A stretch of DNA of 41,878 nucleotides from Desmonostoc vinosum HA7617-LM4 (GCA_019359515.1 JAHHHC010000050.1:1-41878); one strand, 5' to 3'. Positions 33,284 to 41,569 are shown, counted from the first letter of the stretch. A program made the numbers and translations. The notes: generated by a model not told the origin, from the letters alone.

Positions 33284-33688
33284 CTAGGTTGATAATTCCT
33301 CATCGACAATTTCGATTGTTTTCGGAGTAGGGCCTTCTTCAGGTTCAGTAACAACTACTGGGCTAATATGATGTTTCAGTTTGAGTTTTAGCTCATCTGT
33401 AATGGGTAAATCTTTAATTTCTTTGAGAAGAAATCTCACAGATTCGGTATTGCTACGTTCTGTATAAATGAGCTTGAGAACGTTTTCAATTCCAAATCCC
33501 GCTATATATTCCGCTAGAATACCTACCAGTCCAAGCAGGCCTAAACCTCCTAAGAGGCCGAAAGGCCCACCCAGCGATGAAAGCATAGTGACAACGGCAG
33601 CAACACTACCTCCTGATGTAGCTGTTGCAATCACGAAAAGTATGCCAGGAAGGCCTAAAGCAGCAATTTTTTTGACGAGTTCATCCAT
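33284..33688 (-). CDS. Small glycine-rich membrane protein next to patatin
   Basis: From the ATG at 33688 the product is 134 residues, MDELVKKIAALGLPGILFVI and on. Two or three hydrophobic segments (residues about 9-75) are very rich in Gly, Leu and Ala, including SLGGPFGLLGGLGLLGLVGI, a glycine-zipper-like pattern. A charged C-terminal tail follows (YTERSNTESVRFLLKEIKDL, then acidic EPEEGP and IVDEELST). The family is unknown to me. Gly-zipper helices pack tightly in membranes and occur in pore-forming and membrane-active proteins, so a membrane effector or scaffold is possible; this is inference. It lies 179 bases downstream of the LamG-patatin gene on the same strand, with a MITE in between. 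Confidence 0.65.
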   Translation of the reverse strand: MDELVKKIAALGLPGILFVIATATSGGSVAAVVTMLSSLGGPFGLLGGLGLLGLVGILAEYIAGFGIENVLKLIYTERSNTESVRFLLKEIKDLPITDELKLKLKHHISPVVVTEPEEGPTPKTIEIVDEELST

Positions 33689-33727
33689 TGTACTTAACCT
33701 ACAATCCTTATAAAGTGAAAACATGAC

Positions 33728-33811
33728 TAATACCAATTCAAAATTCAAAAAGACGTAGGTTGGGTTGAGGGACGAAACCCAACATCTAATTATTTTCGGA
33801 AATTGGTATTA
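33728..33811. mobile_element. Short MITE-like element with TAATACCAATT ends
   Basis: TAATACCAATT (33728-33738) and AATTGGTATTA (33801-33811) are perfect 11-bp terminal inverted repeats 84 bp end to end. Inside lies the TAGGTTGGGTT...AACCCAACA repeat (33755-33784), the inverse of the one at 511-542. It separates the patatin gene from the small membrane protein gene. Confidence 0.65.
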
Positions 33812-33867
33812 CACTTAGGCTTGGCGATTAGAAATCGCACACTAGTGCAAGATATAAGAAATCTGAT

Positions 33868-35967
33868 TTAGCCCAACAAGAGACTACACAGTTCATCGAT
33901 TTGTTGACTTTTTTCAGATATCAGTCGATGGGCTGTAGCTTGTAGCTGACGAGTATTTTGTAGCTTGGTATTATCTATTTCTTCTAGCTCACTATCTAAA
34001 AATGTTTGAAAGCGATAATAAAAACTTTTAGCTTCTTTATCACTAGGTTCATACAAGCGTTCTAGTTCTCCAGATACTACTTCACTACTACCATCAAACA
34101 CAATATTTAAAAGTGGTCTTCCCCATTGCAAGAGTCCCCAATTCTTGACTTCATTATATGGGTAAACACTCGTCAGCGAACCTGTACCTAAAGAAACTAC
34201 TAAGATATCTTCTGTATTAAGAACTTTGTTGGCTTTTTGTTTACTACTAATTTGTGCCTCTAAAATAGCTAAATGGGCTGGATTATTAGCAAACACTCCA
34301 CCATCAATTAAAGTATAGAAGCCGTTAGTATTGTGGTAATTTACAATTCGATGAGGAGCAAAATAAGTTGGGGTAGCAGTAGTTGCTAATGCTACATCTA
34401 GGAGCGAAAACCCTTCACACAACTTGCGAAAACTTTTAGATTTTATCTCTTGTTTTTCCAGTTGATTAGTAAAAAATATCGGAATTCGCTGCTCGATATC
34501 GTAACTAGTTACAAAAACTTCTTTGAGATTATTTTTTAGAGGGATATTGCCAAAATATTGCCTGAAAATTTCTTCTCTACTTTCGGAAGAATATTTTGGC
34601 TGGAGAAATATATCCTCTATTGGCCCAAGTATTCTTTCAAAGAATGGCTCATAAAATATTTCCACACCATACTCAAGAAATAGTTGTACAAGATCCTCAG
34701 CAGTGTATTCAGCTAGCGATAAGTTCTCAGATAGCTCTGAATTTAATCTAGGTTTAGTTAGTCCAAGTGCTAAAATTCCGCCGCTGGAAGTGCCAGTAAT
34801 TAAATCAAACAAACTGAATATAGGCTTTTGTGTTCGCCTTTCAATTTCTGAGAGGAGGAATGCAGGAATGATGCCCCGAATACCGCCTCCATCAATGGAA
34901 AGTATTTTATATTTGGGCTGGGCTTTTGTATTCATAGTTTCTGGGGATTTCTCCTGAGTTAATGTTTGTGCTTCTTGAATATTGACGGGATCTTCAGTTT
35001 GGTCTGTTTTGGTTTCCTCTTCATGTGATTGAAGAGTTATCAGTGTTGGGATAATCTCGGATTCTTCGCGGTTGATTTCTGTTTGTTGAGTTTCTTTTGG
35101 TTGGTCTTCTTCGTCGCTGACTAACGATACCGTTGCTGCTAATAAATTGGTGGTTAGTGGTGAGATATTTTCTTCAGGAATAACTTCTGTTGTCTCAATT
35201 TGGCTCTCGTTTTGGATCTCTTCTTGATTGGATGATTCTACTGCAAACGGAACTTGATTGGATGATTGTGTTGCAAATGGAATTTCTACTAAATCCCAAC
35301 TAGGATTACCACGGAAATTTCCTTGAAAAGACTTTCCAGTTTGATTTTTAACTGTTGTTCCTTGCCCGTCATCTAATTTCCAGTAAGCCACTAATCCTGC
35401 TTCCTCTGCGACTATTAGCCCACAACGATGAGTCTGGATTTGTGCTTGAGTACAGGGATAATTCCAGACGCTAATATTTGCTAATTGCCCTTTGAAATAA
35501 ACCTGTTTATGTAACGTTGCGCCTAGAGTTATAGAACTTGTTGCTTTGTTTAAAGATGAACCTCTAAGAGAATCTTTGTATTCATGATCATCGAGATATA
35601 TGGTTAGTTGACCACTATTAAAAACAATGGCAAAAAAGTGCCATTGTCCTATAGTTAATTCTCCTTGTCCGAAAGTTTTGATACCCTTGCTAACAGTTTC
35701 ATCAATGAAGACATCTAAGTTTCCTGTTTCACTGATACCAAATTCAAAATTATCGCTGTATCTTTCTGAGGAACGAGCAAAAAATACATTGCGTGTTCCG
35801 TAACTAGTTGCTTTACTTGTTAGTTCATGTGGATTTACCCACCCTGAAACCGTAAAAGCTGAACTCCCTTGAGCGAAAACACCGCTAAGATCGTTTCTGC
35901 CAAAATCTATATAATCATCTACCCCATCAAACATCAAAACTGTTTGTGTATTTACTATGCTTGTCAC
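33868..35967 (-). CDS. LamG (concanavalin-like) domain fused to a patatin-like phospholipase
   Basis: The 699-residue protein starts with GTG. Residues about 8-215 form a LamG/pentraxin-like domain (MFDGVDDYIDFG, FTVSGWVNPHEL, HFFAIVFNSGQLTIYLDD, GQLANISVWN, GLVAYWKLDDGQGTT), a carbohydrate- or ligand-binding jelly roll. A long acidic, Thr/Glu/Gln-rich linker (215-345) follows. The patatin domain (352-699) has the oxyanion loop DGGGIRG (359-365), nucleophile elbow GTSSGG (Ser394) and catalytic Asp in DGG (Asp555), so it should be an active Ser-Asp lipase or acyl hydrolase. No signal peptide is seen. Patatins act as membrane-damaging effectors in several bacterial defence systems and also in lipid turnover; which applies here is not known. 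The gene lies between the graspetide precursor and the membrane protein, all on one strand. Confidence 0.88.
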   Translation of the reverse strand: MTSIVNTQTVLMFDGVDDYIDFGRNDLSGVFAQGSSAFTVSGWVNPHELTSKATSYGTRNVFFARSSERYSDNFEFGISETGNLDVFIDETVSKGIKTFGQGELTIGQWHFFAIVFNSGQLTIYLDDHEYKDSLRGSSLNKATSSITLGATLHKQVYFKGQLANISVWNYPCTQAQIQTHRCGLIVAEEAGLVAYWKLDDGQGTTVKNQTGKSFQGNFRGNPSWDLVEIPFATQSSNQVPFAVESSNQEEIQNESQIETTEVIPEENISPLTTNLLAATVSLVSDEEDQPKETQQTEINREESEIIPTLITLQSHEEETKTDQTEDPVNIQEAQTLTQEKSPETMNTKAQPKYKILSIDGGGIRGIIPAFLLSEIERRTQKPIFSLFDLITGTSSGGILALGLTKPRLNSELSENLSLAEYTAEDLVQLFLEYGVEIFYEPFFERILGPIEDIFLQPKYSSESREEIFRQYFGNIPLKNNLKEVFVTSYDIEQRIPIFFTNQLEKQEIKSKSFRKLCEGFSLLDVALATTATPTYFAPHRIVNYHNTNGFYTLIDGGVFANNPAHLAILEAQISSKQKANKVLNTEDILVVSLGTGSLTSVYPYNEVKNWGLLQWGRPLLNIVFDGSSEVVSGELERLYEPSDKEAKSFYYRFQTFLDSELEEIDNTKLQNTRQLQATAHRLISEKSQQIDELCSLLLG

Positions 35968-36144
35968 AAGGGTTTAATCTCCAAATATAAATAATTCGTA
36001 ATTTTAAGTAAGAGATTTAATCTCAATAAATTTAGTAGTAAAAACCCACTGCTAACTTTCAAAATGGTAGGGGATGTAGAAGCGATCGCGGCTACTTTTC
36101 TTTACAGAATGGGTATATTATTCCTTGCTATTGGTTGTTAACAA

Positions 36145-36175
36145 GGATTAGCAGTTATTTAGTAACTGCCAATCC
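36145..36175 (-). terminator. Hairpin downstream of the graspetide precursor gene
   Basis: GGATTAGCAGTTA (36145-36157) pairs with TAACTGCCAATCC (36163-36175) with one mismatch. It lies about 28 bases after the precursor stop codon. The T-run on the minus strand is weak (TTGTT), so termination may be partial and allow read-through to the patatin gene. Confidence 0.6.
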
Positions 36176-36202
36176 TTTCATTTGAGATGCAGAAGACCAA
36201 AA

Positions 36203-36346
36203 TTATTGGTCTTCCAAATCGGAAGGAAACTTGAAAGTCCAAGGAAAAGAAGGTGTATCTGTTCCTTCAGTGGTTTGCTCTTGTAAAAAACGCCCAAAGA
36301 ACGGTACCACTCCGACATCCACTGTTTTAACTGTGTTTGTAGACAT
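36203..36346 (-). CDS. mdnA: Microviridin-type graspetide (omega-ester peptide) precursor
   Basis: The 47-residue peptide has a leader with VPFFGRFLQEQ, matching the PFFARFL helix that microviridin ATP-grasp ligases bind. Its core is PSFPWTFKFPSDLEDQ. The ring residues have exact microviridin spacing: Thr37, Lys39, Ser42, Asp43, Glu45, Asp46 correspond to Thr4, Lys6, Ser9, Asp10, Glu12 and position 13 of microviridins. Expected links are Thr37-Asp43 and Ser42-Glu45 esters and a Lys39-Asp46 amide. Two unusual points are Asp at the last ring position (usually Glu) and Phe and Leu in place of the common Tyr and Trp. ATG at 36346 follows AAGGAAAA, a good ribosome binding site; a longer frame from 36412 adds non-family residues. 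Such peptides inhibit serine proteases. No ATP-grasp ligase, acetyltransferase or transporter gene is present in this window. Confidence 0.88.
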   Translation of the reverse strand: MSTNTVKTVDVGVVPFFGRFLQEQTTEGTDTPSFPWTFKFPSDLEDQ

Positions 36347-36413
36347 GGTGTTTTCCTTAATGTAAATTGTTTCTGCAACTAAAGGTATATCAGTAATTAA
36401 ATATGTGTTCAAG

Positions 36414-36485
36414 GTCAGTTAAGACAGTTAAGAAGTAATTATTCTAAAATATTTAAGACAGTTAAGACAGTTAAGACAGTTAAAT
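36414..36485. repeat. Iterated 9-bp motif TTAAGACAG upstream of the graspetide precursor
   Basis: TTAAGACAG occurs at 36419-36427, 36453-36461, 36462-36470 and 36471-36479, with imperfect units next to them (36428-36436, and TTAAATC at the end). On the minus strand this reads CTGTCTTAA. The array lies 70-140 bases before the precursor start codon, the normal place for activator or repressor sites. Confidence 0.6.
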
Positions 36486-36578
36486 CAACAAAATTATTTA
36501 ACAAATATTAATATTAAGTAATCAATGTTAAATTATAGCAATTTTATTTGATTAATGAACAAATATACTAACCCAAAA

Positions 36579-36630
36579 TGGAGGAGCCAGCCGCGTGGGC
36601 GGGTTTCCCGACTTGAGCGGACTGGCGTGG
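36579..36630. repeat. GC-rich dispersed repeat (GCCAG...CTGGC)
   Basis: GCCAG (36586-36590) and CTGGC (36622-36626) bound a segment containing CGTGGGCGGGTTTCCCG. The layout matches the element at 438-478. An ORF at 36555-36851 (+) runs through this repeat and is not a credible gene. Confidence 0.55.
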
Positions 36631-36843
36631 ATTTGGAGAATAACGCATTGAACCTTTGTGGCTTACGCCATCTAGTTTCCAATATTTTTATCGAAACAAT
36701 CATGTCTAAAACCGGACTTCGTCCCAAGTTTTTGAAGCAGAGTATAAATCCCCGTTACAAAAACGGTCTCCTGCCTCATGCCTTCGTTATTTTCAATTTT
36801 GAATTCAAAAAAGGTAATCTTATCAAAAATAAAATTATAAAAA

Positions 36844-36945
36844 AGGCTTAGCGCTTTGCTAAACCTCCATAGAAAGCAGTTATTCGACACACCAAACCTA
36901 ATTTAATGCTACTCTTCCTGACGAGCATCTTCCTAAAGGATGAGT
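36844..36945 (-). ncRNA. Possible small RNA, family copy C, with terminator
   Basis: The minus-strand hairpin AGGTTTAGC...GCTAAGCCT (36844-36866, one mismatch) is followed by five or more T. Upstream, GGAAGATGCTCGTCAGGAAG, AGTAGCATTAAATTA and TTGGTGTGT match copy A at about three quarters of positions. A 26-codon frame starting at that ATG exists here but stops after 13 codons in copy A. The copies A, B and C all point the same way and flank the patatin/graspetide genes. The rest of 36413-37237 holds only repeats. Confidence 0.4.
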
Positions 36946-37219
36946 CTACTTTTGTTCAATTCATGGAAAACTTGGAGTACCGAAGTAATTAGTAATTCAA
37001 CATCCTTTAGAGAGATTAAAATATAAATGTAGAAAAATAGTAAAAGTATTTATACATGAATCATGTTAAGCGATCGCTTAACTTTTCTCAAATAAAAGAG
37101 CAATTATTTAGAATCAGTATCTTTAACTTAGTAAATACTCTTTTAAGAGTTGCATATGAGTATCTCATTCGCATAATATGTGTATCACAGTTAAATATAC
37201 ATAGGTAAAAATCAAAATA

Positions 37220-37426
37220 GCATCTGGTAAAATTCCTTTGTCTCTTTTCACAGAACTAATAAAATTTTTGCGAAAAGTGAGGGGTAGAGATGAAATAAAT
37301 TTATATCCAGTAAGTCGGAAAGTAAAAGTTTTAGCAACAGCCTTTTATATTTCTCAAAATATTAAGAAGAGGAGTTTAGATAAGCCTGATATACTCAAAG
37401 GAAAAGAAGCGATCGCTTGTTGGTGA
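37220..37426 (+). pseudogene. C-terminal remnant of a paralogue of the neighbouring GT-like gene
   Basis: The frame reads IPLSLFTELIKFLRKVRGR, then INLYPVSRKVKVLATAFYIS and KKRSLDKPDILKGKEAIACW. It aligns end to end with the last 60 residues of the minus-strand protein at 37534-38961 (FPWFGLKKIVPFWQRV, LNLYTVYKKLKVLTIALLTS, RNRSMQNPEVLQGSKAKASW). Everything before this C-terminal tail is missing, and the copy is on the opposite strand, so the two C-termini face each other across a 15-bp terminator hairpin. It is best read as what remains of an inverted duplicate. Confidence 0.7.
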
Positions 37427-37478
37427 TATTTAGTTACTGTCCTCAATAATAAATCGTAGCTTATCTAGAGCATGTCAT

Positions 37479-37513
37479 AAATATCCGACTTCTCTTGAAG
37501 AAGTCGGATATTT
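37479..37513. terminator. Perfect 15-bp hairpin between convergent genes
   Basis: AAATATCCGACTTCT (37479-37493) and AGAAGTCGGATATTT (37499-37513) are perfect inverses around CTTGA. It lies between the remnant ending at 37426 (+) and the GT-like gene ending at 37534 (-), and may stop transcription in both directions. Confidence 0.75.
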
Positions 37514-37533
37514 TGTTTATCACTCAGCTATCT

Positions 37534-38961
37534 TTACCAAGATGCTTTAGCCTTACTGCCTTGTAGCACTTCTGGATTTTGCATACTTCTATTCCTAATT
37601 TTGCGAGAAGTTAACAAAGCGATAGTCAAAACTTTTAGTTTTTTATACACCGTGTATAAATTTAGTTTTTCATTTGTAAATACTCTTTGCCAAAATGGTA
37701 CTATCTTTTTTAAACCAAACCAGGGAAACCCATCATGTGATATCTCTTTTATATTATGTTCTCCATATAATAGCTTCATTGCTTCATGAGTAGTATTCCA
37801 TCTATATATTTGCTCAATCCAACTTTTTTTAGGCGGATTATCCATTGTCATATCTGTTAAACTAGGAACTCTGTTAGTACAAATAACATCTATAAATATG
37901 TCGCCTTTAAAGCCTGCATGTTTAGCTAAGATACTGAGATGAGAATCTTCAAGTTTCATTCCTGGATACCTTTCGGCAATTACAGATATTAAACTAATTA
38001 TCACATCAGTTCTACCAACTGTACCTCCTCCTGGTTTATACATAAAGCCGTTTATTCTCCCATGAGCAATATTCATAAACCATTGGATAGGAGGCAGATC
38101 CTCATCAAAATTTGGTAGTAAAATTTCAATTCCATCTTCTATTCCTTGTTGATAAACAATATGCCTTTGTCTTGTACCTAAAACATCAATTTCTGGTTGC
38201 CTTTGGAATTGATTTAATATTATCTTTAAACCGTTAGTATTTGGCTCAACTATTGGATACTTACGCTCACATAAAAATTGAGATTCAGCATCAAAAGCTA
38301 TTAAAAGAGCAGGCGGTATCCATCCATTACATGTACTCTTCAGCAATAATGAGCCATAAATATCTCCCAAAACTCTAATTTTACCTGCTGAATATTGTCC
38401 CTCTCTTTGATGAACAACAAATATTCTGTGTTTGCATTTTTTAACATTGAAATTAGCTAAGTCATAAGGTTTACCCTTACACATCAAATTGTCAAATATT
38501 TTAGCGGGAATATTGTTTACTATCTTCTCTTCAGTATATAGATGAATGATTTGGACATCAGTAAGCAAAGTAAAACGGTCAATAACAGTTGGACATTCAA
38601 ACCCATTATTTAAACCTATAATTATGTCAGCCATCAATCCTATTTCTGAGACTTGTTGAATGATTTTGGGAATAGTATAAGGTAGATAATTCTCTGATCC
38701 TTTTGCAGCTGCTAATATTCCTAATATTCTTGTGTTGTCAACAGTGTTCTTAGTTTTTGTATTGATAAATGCTTTGTAAGATAAAACAGCTTTGACATCT
38801 TCTGCCAAAGTTTTATTTTGTGTTTCTCTTAAAGCAACTCTTGACTTTCCTAAAAACTTACGATGCCAATTAAATGCTATTGATAAACTAGTTAAAAGCA
38901 TTGCTTTATTCCTTATCTCAATTTCCAATTCTCCATTCCCATCTATCAATTCACGGATCAA
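37534..38961 (-). CDS. Putative glycosyltransferase-like protein
   Basis: A 475-residue protein from a TTG start. It begins with a helical N-terminus (about 1-70), then ILGILAAAKGSENYLPYTIP and IGLMADIIIGLNNGFECP, which look like the first strands of a GT-A fold, and ALLIAFDAESQFL, where D-A-E could be the metal-binding DxD-like site. Later motifs include FMYKPGGGTVGRTDVIIS and AERYPGMKLEDSHLSILAKH. I recall similar cyanobacterial proteins with no assigned function, so the enzyme class is tentative. The start overlaps the end of the DUF2141 gene by 11 bases, suggesting translational coupling; ATG at 38901 is an alternative. A damaged paralogue of its C-terminus lies at 37220-37426. Confidence 0.6.
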   Translation of the reverse strand: MIRELIDGNGELEIEIRNKAMLLTSLSIAFNWHRKFLGKSRVALRETQNKTLAEDVKAVLSYKAFINTKTKNTVDNTRILGILAAAKGSENYLPYTIPKIIQQVSEIGLMADIIIGLNNGFECPTVIDRFTLLTDVQIIHLYTEEKIVNNIPAKIFDNLMCKGKPYDLANFNVKKCKHRIFVVHQREGQYSAGKIRVLGDIYGSLLLKSTCNGWIPPALLIAFDAESQFLCERKYPIVEPNTNGLKIILNQFQRQPEIDVLGTRQRHIVYQQGIEDGIEILLPNFDEDLPPIQWFMNIAHGRINGFMYKPGGGTVGRTDVIISLISVIAERYPGMKLEDSHLSILAKHAGFKGDIFIDVICTNRVPSLTDMTMDNPPKKSWIEQIYRWNTTHEAMKLLYGEHNIKEISHDGFPWFGLKKIVPFWQRVFTNEKLNLYTVYKKLKVLTIALLTSRKIRNRSMQNPEVLQGSKAKASW

Positions 38962-39418
38962 GCGAATATTTCATCACAATGCTGATTTTTGTATCTTGTT
39001 TCAGAACAAAACTCGCGTCTTTAAATTTGGGTATACCTGTTCGTATTGATATAACTGGATTTTGGGAGAGACCAAAACCTTCTTGTGGAATCCCGAATAA
39101 ATCTCTGTTAAGCTGGCGATCGCCATTTTGATCGTCAACAACAGCAACAGCATATGCACCTGGCTGTAAACCCAAAAACTCCTTTTTTATAGAGCTTCCC
39201 GTAATCTTCGCGCAGCCACTTTGAACCTCACTAGTATTATTTAGAGGAAATCCTTGTTCACCTGCGTAAATTCGGAAGCAAATCTCGCCTTTTTGATGAC
39301 GTATACCATCTACAACAATACTTAATGTTGCAGTTTCCCTAGCATTTGCTGTTTTAGCAAAGCTAATACTCGTAAGCATAGCAAGAAGTAAATGACAGTA
39401 TTTAAATACTTTCATCAT
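38951..39418 (-). CDS. DUF2141 family secreted protein
   Basis: A 155-residue protein from the ATG at 39418. A signal peptide (MMKVFKYCHLLLAMLTSISF, cleavage after about TANA) is followed by a single beta-rich domain: ATLSIVVDGIRHQKGEICFR, then FLGLQPGAYAVAVVDDQNGD, where the D-x-N-x-D loop is typical of DUF2141, and GFGLSQNPVI. The family is periplasmic or surface-exposed and of unknown function. The stop codon overlaps the start of the GT-like gene downstream, and the GT2 gene ends 25 bases upstream, so these genes probably form one transcript. Confidence 0.82.
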   Translation of the reverse strand: MMKVFKYCHLLLAMLTSISFAKTANARETATLSIVVDGIRHQKGEICFRIYAGEQGFPLNNTSEVQSGCAKITGSSIKKEFLGLQPGAYAVAVVDDQNGDRQLNRDLFGIPQEGFGLSQNPVISIRTGIPKFKDASFVLKQDTKISIVMKYSLDP

Positions 39419-39443
39419 AATTACACACATGAATTGAAGCGAT

Positions 39444-40412
39444 TTATTGTTCTTTAACTAATGGCCCTTGCCAACTTTGCCAAAGTGATTTTAACAATTT
39501 CAGCAAATCTTTCAGCAGCAGATACTCTGTACCTTTCAACTGCATATATATACTTAAATGACAACATAATCTTTCATATAAACTCAAATCAAAGAGCCAT
39601 ATAGAAACTATAAACTCCCATAAAATTCTCCAATGCGGCAACAAAACTTTTCCTTGATTGGCTGAATCAAACCAAATAGAATACGCATAAAAATCAGGTA
39701 GTTTTAATGAATCTTTGGAATGACTGTTTAGAATCAACAAGTGATTAGGCCAGAACATACTCATAGATTGTTGTGGATGGTTTCTAGCAAAAAATAGATA
39801 TTCTGGAATTTCATAAAACTGACCTAAAAGACTAAGCCTCAACAGTAAAGTTCCGTCAGCAGACGCATAACTACCCATAGGCGGTATTGCTTTCAAAGCA
39901 CTAGCACGTATTACTCCATAGCATTGATAACATAAATGCCAATTCAGTAATTCGTGAAAACGCTCGTGTGGTTTTGGTGAATACGTTTTAAGTTTAACTT
40001 CGTAGTTTTGGATAAATTTTCCATATTCATCAATTAAATATGTGTAGGAATGACACAGTATGATCGTAGGATCTTCATCAAGTACATCAACACACTTCTT
40101 GATGAAATCCGCAGCATGTAAATCATCGTGAGCAGCCCACTTAAAATACTGACCTAAAGACAATTCAAATACACGGTTGAAATTAGGGGCACAACCAATA
40201 TTATGTTGATTGCGGTAGTAACGTATACGTTTATCTTGTTCAATGTATGCTCGGCAAATTTCTTCTGTTTTATCTGTAGAGGCATTATCTGAAATAATCA
40301 ACTCAAAATCTGCAAAGGTCTGAGCTAAGAGCGAATCTATGGATTCTTTGATAAATTTATCGCCGTTGTACACTGGTAAACCTATACTTACTCGTGGCTG
40401 TTTTATGTTCAT
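39444..40412 (-). CDS. Family 2 glycosyltransferase
   Basis: The 322-residue protein has a GT-A domain of family 2: RVSIGLPVYNGDKFIKESID, FELIISDNASTDKTEEIC and NIGCAPNFNRVFEL, then the DxD-like KWAAHDDLHAADFI. The C-terminal part is helical and hydrophobic (LRILWEFIVSIWLFDLSLYE-like), without clear membrane spans. It should transfer a sugar from a nucleotide sugar to a lipid-linked or surface glycan. It lies 29 bases downstream of the SDR gene on the same strand, consistent with a nucleotide-sugar or glycan pathway. Confidence 0.9.
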   Translation of the reverse strand: MNIKQPRVSIGLPVYNGDKFIKESIDSLLAQTFADFELIISDNASTDKTEEICRAYIEQDKRIRYYRNQHNIGCAPNFNRVFELSLGQYFKWAAHDDLHAADFIKKCVDVLDEDPTIILCHSYTYLIDEYGKFIQNYEVKLKTYSPKPHERFHELLNWHLCYQCYGVIRASALKAIPPMGSYASADGTLLLRLSLLGQFYEIPEYLFFARNHPQQSMSMFWPNHLLILNSHSKDSLKLPDFYAYSIWFDSANQGKVLLPHWRILWEFIVSIWLFDLSLYERLCCHLSIYMQLKGTEYLLLKDLLKLLKSLWQSWQGPLVKEQ

Positions 40413-40441
40413 AATAGATAAATTTTCTACAAATTCGTAGA

Positions 40442-41446
40442 CTATCTAATCAAACTTTGAATGTCAGTTTTTTGCAGCCATTGATGTGTTATCTTTATCC
40501 CTTCTTCTAAGTCAATAATTGGTTGATAATTTAACAGCTTTTTTGCTTTTTCAATAGAATAAGCATAAGGACGAGTCATAAAATCTACAGACTCAGGTAA
40601 AATATCGACTTTTTTTCGAAAAAGTTTTTGCCCTTGAACCCGCATCTGTAAAAATAACTTCATTTCATCTTTTGGTAATGAAAAAGGAGCAGGTAAACCT
40701 TCTACTGCTGCTAAATGCGTAAAATATTCTTTCCAAGAAGTTTCTTGCCCATCAGTGATATTAAATATTTCACCATAAGTTTCTTTTTCTATTGCTAGAA
40801 ATATGGCATTAATTAAATTATCTATATACAAATGATTGATTACACCCTTACCATCATTGGCATATGCAAATAATTTCTGACGCATCATCAGAATTGGTTT
40901 GACTACCCAAGGAATACTCCCAGGGCCATAAACATCCCCAGATCTAATAATAACAATACCAAAATCTGGTGGATTATTCAGTTTTAAAAGTGCTGCTTCA
41001 GCTTCAATTTGCGTTTGACAGTAAGGATTATTTTCATGAGAAAGTGGGCCTGATTCTGTAACACCATTAGGATAGTTAAAACCATAAACCATCACACTAG
41101 AAAGATGCACAAAGGTTTTAACACCAATATTTTTAGCAGCTTGAGCAATATTGACACTGCCCTCAACATTTATCTTACGAAAATGTTCGAGTGAGCCAGC
41201 TTCTTCGGCAATTTGATCTGTGTGTAAAACAATGTCTACTCCTTGACAAGCTTTTTGAGCAATAGTAGTATCATTGATACTTCCAGTAATCACTTCGATA
41301 CCTAAATTTTGCACTTTTTTGTCATTTTCTAAAGAGCTTTGTAGTCCACGGACTTTCATACCTTGCGCTATAGCTAATTCAGCTGTACGCAAACCGATAA
41401 ACCCATCAATTCCAGTAATTAGAAGTGTGTATTGAGAAAGATTCAT
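40442..41446 (-). CDS. Extended SDR: NAD-dependent epimerase/dehydratase
   Basis: From ATG at 41446 the product has 334 residues. The Rossmann motif is LLITGIDGFIG (TGxxGxxG), followed by the DIVLHTDQIA and KTFVHLSSVMVYG blocks, then IIRSGDVYGPG and HLYIDNLINAI, and ends with the substrate region YQPIIDLEEGI. Relatives act on nucleotide sugars or sterol-type substrates. The catalytic Y-x3-K is here Y142-C-Q-T-Q146: the lysine is replaced by glutamine, which should weaken or abolish normal SDR chemistry. It is the first gene of a minus-strand run with a GT2, a DUF2141 protein and a GT-like protein. Confidence 0.87.
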   Translation of the reverse strand: MNLSQYTLLITGIDGFIGLRTAELAIAQGMKVRGLQSSLENDKKVQNLGIEVITGSINDTTIAQKACQGVDIVLHTDQIAEEAGSLEHFRKINVEGSVNIAQAAKNIGVKTFVHLSSVMVYGFNYPNGVTESGPLSHENNPYCQTQIEAEAALLKLNNPPDFGIVIIRSGDVYGPGSIPWVVKPILMMRQKLFAYANDGKGVINHLYIDNLINAIFLAIEKETYGEIFNITDGQETSWKEYFTHLAAVEGLPAPFSLPKDEMKLFLQMRVQGQKLFRKKVDILPESVDFMTRPYAYSIEKAKKLLNYQPIIDLEEGIKITHQWLQKTDIQSLIR

Positions 41447-41569
41447 ATATCTAAACATCCTGACTTTTTTTAATCTACAGAATTAGAAATCAACAATTTT
41501 GTAGATATGCTTTAAACAGCAGGTCTGTACAAAAATTAGGGAATATGCATCAATTACTCTCTACAACTA

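Noticed and set aside
36555-36851. 98-codon plus-strand ORF
   Set aside because: It crosses a known repeat type (36579-36630) and ends in the A-run of the copy C terminator; composition is not protein-like.
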